A stretch of 32,940 nucleotides of DNA from Candidatus Altimarinota bacterium (GCA_028704165.1 JAQVLK010000013.1:1-32940); one strand, 5' to 3'. Counted from the stretch's first letter, positions 24,025 to 32,244 are shown. Program-made: numbers and translations. Notes: generated by a model from the sequence alone, not told the origin.

Positions 24025-24733
24025 CCGCTGTTTTTTTTAGATAATCAAAAGCGAGATTGCCTTTGTAAGCGGGCAAGACTGAATCTGCCTTGTCCTCCAC
24101 CAAGAACACCAACTCGTTTTGCTTGAGACGTGTATAAATTCCGGGCAAGAACTTCTCTGTGCTTAAATAATTTTTGAGAGTCCAAGCGTTGGAAATAATG
24201 GACGTGATCTGAAAAGGCGGCAGCATACGCACATTATTCACCAAGACACTCGTCCCCACGCAGGTAATCGAGGCTGAATAGGTAATCCGTTGATTATTAA
24301 TCGCAATCCCCTGCACACCGGCCGCTCGCATCAAATTCACAATATCTCTCAAGTCAGAAGCATAACAAACATTATCTACCACAGCATAATCCGGGCTTTC
24401 CGAGAATTTGTCGTCCAAAGTGACCTTGATTCCCCGTCCGGCAATCTCGGTTAATCCGGCATCTCCCTTAAGGCTTTCGAGTTGTTTTTTGAGAGTTGAG
24501 CTAACTTCCAGTTGATCATAATTGGAAAGTTCATCGCGCAACAAAGCAAGTCTCTCCTGCAAAGTCTCCTGCTCCTGTGAAAGCGCACGAATGGAGTTTT
24601 GAAGTTCGTTGTAGGGTTCCAGTGGATTGCTATTCAAATAAGAATTGGTAAAAACCAGCTGGGAAACCAGCACAAAACCAAGCAAGACACTTGTGCCAAT
24701 GAAAACCGCGGATGTGAGATGGTTTGGTTTCAT
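24014..24733 (-). CDS. DUF881-like membrane protein (first of pair)
   Basis: The ATG at 24733 (MKPNHLTSAVFIG) is chosen because it places the membrane helix (about 9-28) near the N-terminus; an ATG 16 codons earlier is possible. A coiled coil (about 38-75: LQNSIRALSQEQETLQERLALL) and the DUF881 core follow (EIAGRGIKVTLDD, LRDIVNLMRAAGVQGIAINNQRIT, FQITSIISNAWTLKNYL). The 239-residue product is paired with a second, shorter paralogue through an 11-bp overlap. Neighbours for surface sugar and peptidoglycan synthesis suggest an envelope role. Confidence 0.88.
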   Translation of the reverse strand: MKPNHLTSAVFIGTSVLLGFVLVSQLVFTNSYLNSNPLEPYNELQNSIRALSQEQETLQERLALLRDELSNYDQLEVSSTLKKQLESLKGDAGLTEIAGRGIKVTLDDKFSESPDYAVVDNVCYASDLRDIVNLMRAAGVQGIAINNQRITYSASITCVGTSVLVNNVRMLPPFQITSIISNAWTLKNYLSTEKFLPGIYTRLKQNELVFLVEDKADSVLPAYKGNLAFDYLKKTADEI

Positions 24734-24870
24734 ACGTTTATTCGCTCTGTATCTGAAGGATAACTTGAAAAGGATCAACAATCAACGTTCTAATCATTTT
24801 AAAATTCTCTTAATATTTATTTAATATCTGGTAAAGATCTTAGTTCGCTTAAATGCGATAGAATACGTAC

Positions 24871-24951
24871 ATTCGTGGCACCTGCCCGTCCGGCAGGCCC
24901 TGTCGTTCGCGAACGACACAGGGCAGGCGGGTTCGGATTCATTTGTAGATT
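24871..24951 (+). repeat. 81-bp dispersed repeat, copy 1
   Basis: Matches the reverse complement of 32801-32881 with one difference (C at 24940). It contains the perfect palindrome GTCGTTCGCGAACGAC and flanking CCTGCCCGTCCGGCAGG, so it folds into a strong hairpin. It ends on the first two bases of the complement of the glycosyltransferase stop codon. Confidence 0.9.
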
Positions 24952-26059
24952 AGGATCGATTATCTTCTACAATTTCCTTAATTTTCTTCACAAAAACCTC
25001 AGTCGAAAATTCTTCCGCACGCATTCTAATCTTGGCAGGATCAAACTTAGTCTGCTCCAGTTTTTGCAAAGCGGTTAAGAAAGATTTTTTATTATTCTCT
25101 CTGAAAAAAGTTCCTGTTTCACCATCTCTGATTGTCTCCAAGGCACCGCCTTTGCCAAAAGCCAGCACGGGTTTACCGCAGGCCATTGCTTCTACTGGCG
25201 TAATCCCGAAATCATCCTCGCCCGGAAAAATAAAAGCATGACAATTTTCAAAATATTTCTTAGTTTCCTTGTCAGCCTTGAATCCCAAAAGTTTTACATT
25301 GGATGTTGCGATCTTTTTCAAATATTCTTGCTGTTCACCGGTACCAATTATAATTAATTCTTGGTCCGGCAAATCAGCGAAAGCTCGCACTGCCAATTCG
25401 ATGTTTTTGTAGGGGGAAAGTCTGGAAACTATTAAATAATATCCTTGATCTTTATTGTGAATTTCAAAGCGCTGCACATCAACCGGCGGATACAGCACCC
25501 TAGCTTCTAGCCCCGCCAAGGGGCCCCTTTGGGGCTTATAGTTTTTAGCTATTAGCTCCTTGATAGCATTCGAGTTTGCCAAGTAAAGATCCGGTCTGTC
25601 AGAACTTAATTTATCCCAATTACGCACTTTATTGAGAAGTTTGAGAACGAAGTATTTTTTTAAACCTTTGATGTTTTTACTAGCTAAATATTCGGCTTGT
25701 CTATCCCAAGCAAAACGCATCGGTCCATGACAATAACAGATGTGCCTAGTTTCCGGTTTGGTCAAAATACCCTTCATCCACGCACCGGAAGAACTGATCA
25801 CGAGGTCATAATCTGAAAAATCAAATTGTTCAACTGCAATTGGGAATTTGCTAAGCAAAAATTGTTTTCTGTTCTTGAAGATTGAATGTTGCAAATTGGA
25901 ACTACGCACGCGTTCTTTGGGAAAATACTGTCCCATCTTCTCCTCATCGTAAAGCAAGGTGTAAATCGGGGCAGCGGGGAAAATATCACTCAAAACTTTG
26001 AGTACACGTTCGGCTCCGCCGAGATAAGTCAGAAAGTCATGTGCAAGAGCTATTTTCAT
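24950..26059 (-). CDS. GT4-family glycosyltransferase with an in-frame palindromic insert
   Basis: Transfers a sugar from an activated donor to an envelope acceptor, with a GT-B fold. N-terminal GGAER (14-18) and the second-domain sites ILYPP(V)D near 190, VSRLSPYKNIE (211-221) and EDDFGITPVEAMACGKPV (281-298, the E-x7-E motif) are intact. The 369-residue length fits. Residues 174-187 (about KPQRGPLAGLEA) form a longer loop than in related enzymes before YPPVD, encoded by a GC-rich inverted repeat flanked by heptamers. It follows the O-antigen-ligase-like gene by 42 bp, suggesting joint work on a surface polysaccharide. Confidence 0.93.
   Translation of the reverse strand: MKIALAHDFLTYLGGAERVLKVLSDIFPAAPIYTLLYDEEKMGQYFPKERVRSSNLQHSIFKNRKQFLLSKFPIAVEQFDFSDYDLVISSSGAWMKGILTKPETRHICYCHGPMRFAWDRQAEYLASKNIKGLKKYFVLKLLNKVRNWDKLSSDRPDLYLANSNAIKELIAKNYKPQRGPLAGLEARVLYPPVDVQRFEIHNKDQGYYLIVSRLSPYKNIELAVRAFADLPDQELIIIGTGEQQEYLKKIATSNVKLLGFKADKETKKYFENCHAFIFPGEDDFGITPVEAMACGKPVLAFGKGGALETIRDGETGTFFRENNKKSFLTALQKLEQTKFDPAKIRMRAEEFSTEVFVKKIKEIVEDNRS
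25501..25559. repeat. Palindrome plus heptamers inside the glycosyltransferase gene
   Basis: Core AAGGGGCCCCTT (25518-25529) lies between AGCCCC (25509-25514) and GGGGCT (25531-25536). TAGCTTC (25501) on one side and TAGCTAT, TAGCTCC (25546-25559) on the other match the intergenic heptamer array at 23285-23305. The frame is kept through the whole element. Confidence 0.75.
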
Positions 26060-26074
26060 AAAACAAATTTATTG

Positions 26075-26099
26075 AACAAGGAGAGCCTGCTCCCTTGTT
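26075..26099 (-). other. Hairpin between the O-antigen-ligase and glycosyltransferase genes
   Basis: AACAAGGAG and CTCCCTTGTT pair around a 6-base loop with one bulged C. It lies just after the ligase stop on the minus strand. The following bases are AT-rich but lack a T-run, so it may protect the message end or attenuate rather than terminate. Confidence 0.45.
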
Positions 26100-26101
26100 T
26101 C

Positions 26102-27406
26102 CTACTCTGATTCAGGCGCAAAACTAAAAGAAATACCAATCACGCTAAAAGCTATTAAGGCGGTCACACTATCGGTCCAAGCATGCAAAAAGAGCGCGTC
26201 AATCGAGATTGCAAGTAGTAGGAAGAACGACGCGGTCGCCAGGAAAGTGTTCTGCCTCCAGTAATCTTTGAAAGCTAAATATAAAAAGGCGAACCACAAA
26301 AGGAGAGCCACCAGGCCGGCCTCTTGCGCAATTTGGAGATACCAGTTTTCACTAATAATCCCGGCTTCTTCACCATAAATACGTCGCGAAACCGGGCCGG
26401 CCTGACCCATGCCGAGGCCCCAAGGATTTTCTTTGACAATCTCTAATCCCTCCAAAGTTTGTTCATAATGTCCCATAGTCGAACTCAGGCGTAGCAGATA
26501 ATCTTGTCGCAAACCGGTATTGCCAAGGAAGATTGTGAAGGTCACCGCTAATAAACAAACTATAATTAGAAGTAGTTGTTTCCCTTGTTTCTTCAGATCT
26601 ATTCTAGATAAGAAAACAATCAGCGCTGCCCCTAGGAATCCCAACCAAGCCGCACGCGAGAAAGTAAGTACCAGACAAGCTAGTGCTCCCAAGAATAATT
26701 CGAAATACTGAGCTTTTCGTTTACCAAGATTATACTTGTGGAAAATAGAGGCAAAGACAATACCTAAAATAATGAGTAGGTAGCTGCCAAACTGATTCGG
26801 ACCGGAGAGTGTCGAGGCCAATCTGGGGATAGCAAGCTCTTCGCCCATACCATGCACAAAAGGTAAGGGTTTCTCGTCCACATAAGAACTAATGTAAGGG
26901 GTATAGCCGAAATTTTGTAAGAAATCTTTGGGTAGAAAAAAATATAGGATCAGCCCAAAAACAATCACGATCAGCGCAGACCCCAAGATCACTTGCATGA
27001 CAAGATCAATGCGTTTACGGTCCCAGGCAATACTTCTAATGATAAAATAAAGCAGTACAAACGCCAGATTTGTCTTGAGCGCCCAGAAATAAGCTGCAAG
27101 GTCGAACTTGTTCCAGAGCGGAGATATGAGCAAAATCAAACTAAAAGCAAGCAGAACTATATCAACTTTATGGAAGTGAAAAGGCCATTTTTTCTCATGC
27201 AAGATTTTAATCAAGACCAAAACAAGTAAGCACGCTATCAAGATCTCTTTCCAGCTGCCAATCACAAAAGAACCAAGCGAGAGATAATCAATGTTGGTTT
27301 CCGTTAGTAACGAAGAAAACCAAGTCTTGAAGAAGGCGTGGAAGGGCAGCAAGGCAAGCAGTAGAATCAATCCGCGATATATAAGCTTATCGATTTTCTT
27401 ATCCAT
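26102..27406 (-). CDS. O-antigen ligase / polymerase-like membrane protein
   Basis: A 434-residue polytopic protein with about ten to twelve membrane helices. Wzy/WaaL-family features are present: RLASTLSGPNQFGSYLL, the LTFSRAAWLG segment, and a large periplasmic loop with NPWGLGMGQAGPVSRR and ENWYLQIAQEAGL. Members join or polymerise lipid-linked glycans outside the membrane. In a likely monoderm Patescibacteria cell it may glycosylate proteins or build an exopolysaccharide rather than LPS. It is in a run with a GT4 enzyme. The exact acceptor is not visible. Confidence 0.9.
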   Translation of the reverse strand: MDKKIDKLIYRGLILLLALLPFHAFFKTWFSSLLTETNIDYLSLGSFVIGSWKEILIACLLVLVLIKILHEKKWPFHFHKVDIVLLAFSLILLISPLWNKFDLAAYFWALKTNLAFVLLYFIIRSIAWDRKRIDLVMQVILGSALIVIVFGLILYFFLPKDFLQNFGYTPYISSYVDEKPLPFVHGMGEELAIPRLASTLSGPNQFGSYLLIILGIVFASIFHKYNLGKRKAQYFELFLGALACLVLTFSRAAWLGFLGAALIVFLSRIDLKKQGKQLLLIIVCLLAVTFTIFLGNTGLRQDYLLRLSSTMGHYEQTLEGLEIVKENPWGLGMGQAGPVSRRIYGEEAGIISENWYLQIAQEAGLVALLLWFAFLYLAFKDYWRQNTFLATASFFLLLAISIDALFLHAWTDSVTALIAFSVIGISFSFAPESE

Positions 27407-27443
27407 AACTTAGATTAGCTATTATTCGCATCATCCATTCGTA

Positions 27444-27463
27444 CCTGCCTGCCGGCAGGCAGG
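27444..27463. repeat. Perfect 20-bp palindrome of the CCTGCC family
   Basis: CCTGCCTGCCGGCAGGCAGG, flanked by ATTCGTA and ATTCGTAG. It shares the CCTGCC/GGCAGG arms and ATTCGT flank with the 81-bp repeat. It lies in the 79-bp gap between mreB and the O-antigen-ligase-like gene. Confidence 0.8.
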
Positions 27464-27485
27464 GATTCGTAGTAGGCGCTAGCCT

Positions 27486-28490
27486 TTATTTTCTTCCAAT
27501 CACACTACGTTTAAAGGATGGTAAGTGTTCAAGCGCCGTAGCCACTCCCCTCACCACACAAAACATCGGTTCATCGACCACAAAACAGGGAACTCCGGTA
27601 TGCCTTGAAATTAATTTGTCCAAATTACGTAACATCGAAGAGCCACCTGTCATGACGATACCATGATCCAAGATATCGGCCGAAAGTTCAGGCGGTGTTT
27701 TTTCCAAAACTTCTTTCACAACCAGAATGATTTTTCCCAGTTCATCTTGCAAGGCATCTACTATTTCATTCGTATGGATTGTAATCACTTTTGGCAAACC
27801 GGAAACAAGATCTCGCCCGCGGATACTAATGGTATCTGTTTTTTTGAGTGCCAGAGCACTTCCAATTTTAATCTTCGCTTCTTCGGCCGTACTGTCTCCC
27901 ACTGACAAATTATGACGTCGACGAATATAGTCAGCAATACTCTGATCAAAACGATTCCCTCCCACGCGCACCGAACTGGAAACTACGATTCCTCCCAGTG
28001 AAATAACTGCCACCTCGGTCGTACCACCTCCAATGTCAATCACCATATTCCCAACCGGATCTGCAATTGGAATATTAGCACCGATCGCAGCAGCTAGTGG
28101 TTCTTGAATCAAATAAGCTTCTTTGGCACCGGCTGAACGTGTCGCATCAATCACAGCCCTGCGCTCCGTACTGGTAATCCCGGCCGGTACTGAAACCATA
28201 ATCTCGGGACGTACCAAACGTACTTTCCCCAAAGCTTTATCTACAAAATAGGCCAACATCGCTTCTGTCACACGATAGTCCGCAATGGCACCATCCTGCA
28301 TAGGTCTATGCGCCACAATCAGGTCCGGCGTACGACCCAACATTTCTTTGGCCTCTCTCCCAATAGCTACGATACGATTGTCGTCTGAAACTGCCACTAC
28401 GGAAGGTTCATTGGCGATGATACCTTTGCCCTCCAAATGGACTAAGATATTGGCCGTTCCGAGATCAATTGCGATACGCTTGGATAACAT
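27486..28490 (-). CDS. mreB: Rod shape-determining protein MreB
   Basis: Actin-like ATPase that forms membrane-associated filaments and guides sidewall peptidoglycan synthesis. The ATG at 28490 gives MLSKRIAIDLGTANILVH, matching the family start; a longer frame reaches into the repeat array. Phosphate-1 (DLGTAN, 9-14), phosphate-2 (IDIGGGTTEVAVI, 151-163) and adenosine (MTGGSSML) motifs are intact. Length is 334 residues. No mreC, mreD or rodA is adjacent; murA is directly upstream across a heptamer array, and the DUF881-like pair lies further down. Confidence 0.97.
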   Translation of the reverse strand: MLSKRIAIDLGTANILVHLEGKGIIANEPSVVAVSDDNRIVAIGREAKEMLGRTPDLIVAHRPMQDGAIADYRVTEAMLAYFVDKALGKVRLVRPEIMVSVPAGITSTERRAVIDATRSAGAKEAYLIQEPLAAAIGANIPIADPVGNMVIDIGGGTTEVAVISLGGIVVSSSVRVGGNRFDQSIADYIRRRHNLSVGDSTAEEAKIKIGSALALKKTDTISIRGRDLVSGLPKVITIHTNEIVDALQDELGKIILVVKEVLEKTPPELSADILDHGIVMTGGSSMLRNLDKLISRHTGVPCFVVDEPMFCVVRGVATALEHLPSFKRSVIGRK

Positions 28491-28496
28491 GTAAAA

Positions 28497-28569
28497 AGTG
28501 ATTAGTGATAAGTGCTTAGTGGCAATGAAGTATATCCTAATCACTCTTCACTATCCACTATTCACTGTC
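28497..28569. repeat. Two opposed heptamer arrays filling the mreB-murA gap
   Basis: AGTGATT, AGTGATA, AGTGCTT, AGTGGCA (28497-28524) face CACTCTT, CACTATC, CACTATT, CACTGTC (28542-28569). The right array ends exactly where the murA stop codon begins. The two halves can pair imperfectly over about 27 bp. Confidence 0.85.
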
Positions 28570-29826
28570 TTATTTCCTCTCAATCTTGGCTCCCAGAGCA
28601 AGTAGTTTTTCGTCCAGTCTTTCGTAACCTCGATCGATATAGTTAATATTGCTGATTTCAGTACTACCTGCTGCCAAAAGAGCGGCTACCACAATCGCAG
28701 CTCCCGCACGTATATCACAACTGGCAACGGCTGTGCCCTTTAAAGGAGTTTTGCCGATCACGATCGCTTGATGAGGATTTAGGATTTCGATCTTGGCTCC
28801 CATCTTTTCCAATTCAAATAAGTAATTTAGGCGTCCTTCAAATAAAGTCTCAAAGATTTTACTAACACCTTCTGCTTGAGTCAGTAAAACTGAGAAAGGT
28901 GCTTGTAAATCAGTTGGGAAATACGGATAGAGACGGCTATCAAGTTTGGCGACCGCCTTTAGCTTACTGGCACCGTGAACGCTTACAGTATCTGCTGTAA
29001 GCTCGAAATCAACACCAATCAAACGTAATTTATTCCAAAGAGAATCCAATTGTTTAGTCTCAATTCCTTTTAAAGTAACTACACTTCCCGGTACCGCAGC
29101 TACCGCAATCGCAAAAGTACCGGCTTCCAAATAATCACCGGTAATTTTATAAGTTCCTCCACCAAGTTTTGCTACACCTTCGATTTCCAAGTAAGGAGTT
29201 CCGATACCGGTAATTTTCGCACCGAGTTTGTTCAAGAAATGACACAAATCTTGCACATGCGGTTCAGTTGCCACCAATCTCAAGGTGGTTTTTCCCTTAG
29301 CCAAGACAGCAGCCAGTAAAGCATTTTCCGTAGCAGTCACGCTTGGTTCGAACAAACAAAAATCCGCTCCTTTTAATTCATCAACTTCCAGATGCAAATT
29401 ACAACTATGTTCTAGCACTCTAGCACCCAATTTCGCGAAAGCGTCCAAATGAGACTCGATGGGCCTTTTGCCAAGCACGCAGCCTCCAGGGAAATCCATC
29501 TGCACTTTGCCAAAACGTGCCAGCAACGCACCCATCAAGACAATTGAACCACGCAGCTGAATCGCTTCAGTATTAAAGAGTTCCGTATTCTGAGCCTCAC
29601 GAGCATCCAGTTTGAGCAAGTCCCCTTCCCACTCTGTTTTTACCCCTAATCTAGCAAGTAGTAAAAGCATTTTCTCAACATCTCCGATGCGAGGCACATT
29701 TTCCAGAACGACCGGCTCACTTGCCAACAGACAAGCTGCCAAGATCGGCAAGGCCGCATTCTTGGAACCGCTCACTAGCAAATCTCCCTTGAGGGGATGT
29801 CCGCCTTGTATGATAAACTTTTGCAT
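28570..29826 (-). CDS. murA: UDP-N-acetylglucosamine 1-carboxyvinyltransferase
   Basis: Catalyses the first committed step of peptidoglycan synthesis, moving enolpyruvate from PEP to UDP-GlcNAc. The 418-residue product has the K22-N23 pair in SGSKNAALP, R92 in RGS, and the catalytic loop with C116 (FPGGCVLGKRPIESH), the fosfomycin target residue. C-terminal SNINYIDRGYERLDEKLLALGA is typical. It has its own promoter and leads into mreB, coupling precursor synthesis with shape control. Confidence 0.97.
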   Translation of the reverse strand: MQKFIIQGGHPLKGDLLVSGSKNAALPILAACLLASEPVVLENVPRIGDVEKMLLLLARLGVKTEWEGDLLKLDAREAQNTELFNTEAIQLRGSIVLMGALLARFGKVQMDFPGGCVLGKRPIESHLDAFAKLGARVLEHSCNLHLEVDELKGADFCLFEPSVTATENALLAAVLAKGKTTLRLVATEPHVQDLCHFLNKLGAKITGIGTPYLEIEGVAKLGGGTYKITGDYLEAGTFAIAVAAVPGSVVTLKGIETKQLDSLWNKLRLIGVDFELTADTVSVHGASKLKAVAKLDSRLYPYFPTDLQAPFSVLLTQAEGVSKIFETLFEGRLNYLFELEKMGAKIEILNPHQAIVIGKTPLKGTAVASCDIRAGAAIVVAALLAAGSTEISNINYIDRGYERLDEKLLALGAKIERK

Positions 29827-29855
29827 AATAACGCAAGGTAGAAAATAGCTTTCAA

Positions 29856-29884
29856 ATTCTACTCTTTTTAGGCTGGACTTGCAA
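29856..29884 (-). promoter_or_regulatory. Promoter of murA
   Basis: On the minus strand, TTGCAA (29879-29884), 17-bp spacer and TAGAAT (29856-29861). The leader before the ATG at 29826 is about 23 nt. It is nearly identical to the infA promoter hexamers. Confidence 0.7.
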
Positions 29885-29900
29885 CGAAATAAGCATAAAC

Positions 29901-32219
29901 TTAAGCACCTGTAGTTAACAATAATTCTCTCAAATCCGCTCTTTTTTCTGGCATTTCAATGATATGTCCAACTTGATTCACCGTATGCAAAAGTTTCTCG
30001 AAGAATGCCTGAGATTCTTGATCAGGATTTCTTTCGGTCAAGGTATTCACATCTCCAATTAAGACAAGTTTGTTTCTTGCTCTGGAACAAGCCACGTTGA
30101 GTCGTTTTTGATTGGCAACATGCCCGATGCCCTTTTGTTCCTCCTCGTGAGAACGTACCAGAGAAGTAATAACAGTATCAAACTCATCCCCCTGAGCAGC
30201 ATCTACGCTAACTATGGAATTTTTTATCAGAAATTTTACCAGTGCTCTTTTTTCACTGGCAGAATATTTAGAGTGAAGGAGCTTACGTTTAACTTGCTTT
30301 GCAATGGTCTTGATTTGCCCTTGGTAAGGGGAAATGACACCTACCGCTTTGGGGTTTGACTGTAAAGCATATAAACGTTCTGTCCAGTTATTACCCAAAG
30401 ATAAAACTTCTTGATACAAAAGATCAGCGGCTATTTGTGATTCACTAACATTCTTCCAAGAAGTCCCAACTTGTTTTTCTCCGGAAGATTTGGAAGAAGT
30501 ATCTATAAAAACCACTTCTCCTTTGTCTTCTTTTCCGGCGATAAGCTCGCCGTTATAATGCAAGTTATTGATAGCCACGATAGCCTTAGCAGAACGACGG
30601 TTGGTTCTCAGGATATGATTTGGTATTTCCGACAAGCCTTTCTCTAACATTTCTCTCAAGAAATAAAAAGGACTGCCTTCGAAAAAATCCAGCTGCTCCT
30701 CTGTAAATTGAAAACTTTCCGGATGCTTGGGATCCTCTTTCATCAAAGCCCTGAAGTGTTTATCCAATTCAATATTACAGAGTTGTTTGTGATCTCCGAC
30801 CAGGATAACTTGTTTGACCCCTTTGGCTCGAAAAGCGGGCAGTAATTCATAGAGGAAACATTTTGAAGATTCATCTACGATAACAATTTCTGAGTTCAAT
30901 TTAGCCAAGATTTCATCTGTCACAAAGGAATTTAGCGTACTTCCAGAGACTATCCCTTTTTCTTCTTTTTCTTGAAATCTTCTTAAATTTTCAAGTCTCT
31001 GCTGAAGTTTCTTTTCGTAAGCACGATAAGCCTTGTTGTACTCGGTGACTTTTTCGTTATATTCTGGTCCTGAAAGCCTCGGGAAATTACTTCTGTGAGG
31101 AAAATCGGGGATTTTCAAATCCTTCAGAATTCTATAAGGTTGCAGGATGGAACTCACACTATCAGCCGCTCTTCCTCCACGACGGACTCTATCTTCCAGC
31201 CCATTTTTGAGACAAGTTTCCAAAGCACTGTCCACGGCACGATTGGAATGAGAGAGAATTCTTACGCTCTGGCCCTTATTGGAAGCATGTTCTGCTATAG
31301 CGGCAATCAATGTAGTCTTTCCCGTACCGGCCGGACCTTGTACTTGCATCAGAGGAACTCCCGAAAGATACGTCTCAAAAGCAGCTTTCTGATCAGCATC
31401 ATTCTCCAGCTTTCTCTGAGTTCCCGGTGACAAATACACCTTCTCTCCTACGTAGTTTAGATCGCTCTCATCGAATCTCCACGAAGGAGTTCCGGTAAAA
31501 AGCATTTTCATACTATCTGTCTTGCTTGGATTAGATTCATCTACGTGATAACAATGATCTATCAGGTTACGTTCCATCTCTCTGATAGTTTCTACATCAT
31601 CGTAAAACGCAGGCGACATTTCCCTCCTGGCAGAAGAGAGGGGGGAAAAACGATCAGATGTAAATTTAAACAAAGTATCGGTCTGTTCTCTCAGATACCT
31701 AGTAACCAGCATCCTAACCAGTCCATAGACTGAAGGATTCTGAAGCTTTTGATTTGAAATGTTGATTACTACACCAGCCAAACTACTGGTCTTTACTATG
31801 CCACAGGCTAATAATTGCTTGGATCCATCCAAAATCCCAACGCGGTCTCCCTCTTGCAATACGAGAGATCCATAAAAGTCATTTGGGGAAGCCATGCGGT
31901 TAGCAGTTTCTGCTATAGATTCTTCTTCTTCAATCCTCTTTTTAACTTGAATTTTACGAGAAGCTCTTCCGTAAAAAACTTCTTTTTCTTTAGATCTTCT
32001 TCTAGTAGCCACTATTTCGCGTAACTTTTCCTCTTGGTCGGGATCTCTAATAAAACTACAGTGCAGCTCTGATCCTTTTCTGCTTGGTAAAGCAATAGGC
32101 AAAACTATCGCTCCAAGGTATTCATCAAGCTGCCTTCTCGCCAAAATATGCTCGGTAGAAAGCTGGATTTGCGATTCCATTGAACGAGAATACTTCATGT
32201 ATTGATCGCGTGTCATCAT
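29901..32219 (-). CDS. Superfamily 1 helicase, UPF1/DNA2-like
   Basis: A 772-residue ATP-dependent nucleic acid translocase. Walker A GPAGTGKT (295-302), Walker B VDES (448-451, DE at 449-450), motif III GDHKQL (475-480), then TNRRS, VDAAQGDEFD and RLNVACSRARNKLVLIGD (motifs IV-VI) mark the UPF1-like SF1B group. Residues 115-165 form a small beta domain ahead of the motor, as in IGHMBP2/UPF1-like proteins. A charged insert with a likely coiled coil is at 385-425. RNA or DNA as substrate cannot be decided. Its leader holds an 11-bp tandem repeat. Confidence 0.93.
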   Translation of the reverse strand: MMTRDQYMKYSRSMESQIQLSTEHILARRQLDEYLGAIVLPIALPSRKGSELHCSFIRDPDQEEKLREIVATRRRSKEKEVFYGRASRKIQVKKRIEEEESIAETANRMASPNDFYGSLVLQEGDRVGILDGSKQLLACGIVKTSSLAGVVINISNQKLQNPSVYGLVRMLVTRYLREQTDTLFKFTSDRFSPLSSARREMSPAFYDDVETIREMERNLIDHCYHVDESNPSKTDSMKMLFTGTPSWRFDESDLNYVGEKVYLSPGTQRKLENDADQKAAFETYLSGVPLMQVQGPAGTGKTTLIAAIAEHASNKGQSVRILSHSNRAVDSALETCLKNGLEDRVRRGGRAADSVSSILQPYRILKDLKIPDFPHRSNFPRLSGPEYNEKVTEYNKAYRAYEKKLQQRLENLRRFQEKEEKGIVSGSTLNSFVTDEILAKLNSEIVIVDESSKCFLYELLPAFRAKGVKQVILVGDHKQLCNIELDKHFRALMKEDPKHPESFQFTEEQLDFFEGSPFYFLREMLEKGLSEIPNHILRTNRRSAKAIVAINNLHYNGELIAGKEDKGEVVFIDTSSKSSGEKQVGTSWKNVSESQIAADLLYQEVLSLGNNWTERLYALQSNPKAVGVISPYQGQIKTIAKQVKRKLLHSKYSASEKRALVKFLIKNSIVSVDAAQGDEFDTVITSLVRSHEEEQKGIGHVANQKRLNVACSRARNKLVLIGDVNTLTERNPDQESQAFFEKLLHTVNQVGHIIEMPEKRADLRELLLTTGA

Positions 32220-32222
32220 TTG

Positions 32223-32244
32223 GAAGTGCTAAAGAAGTGCTAAA
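32223..32244. repeat. 11-bp tandem duplication in the helicase leader
   Basis: GAAGTGCTAAA occurs twice back to back, four bases before the helicase start (on the minus strand, TTTAGCACTTC twice). It could be an operator or simply a slippage product. Confidence 0.7.

Noticed and set aside
24859-24864. A TAGAAT promoter box on the plus strand
   Set aside because: It has no matching -35 and would transcribe antisense into the glycosyltransferase gene, with no plus-strand gene to serve.
28491-28544. A longer N-terminus for MreB
   Set aside because: The extra 18 codons are heptamer repeat sequence, while MLSKRIAIDLGTA is the normal MreB start.
4351-28569. CRISPR array
   Set aside because: The tandem repeats are 7-8 bp without spacers, and no cas gene is present.
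29901-32219. A defence system around the helicase
   Set aside because: No nuclease, methylase or other partner is within the window; the helicase alone does not support it.
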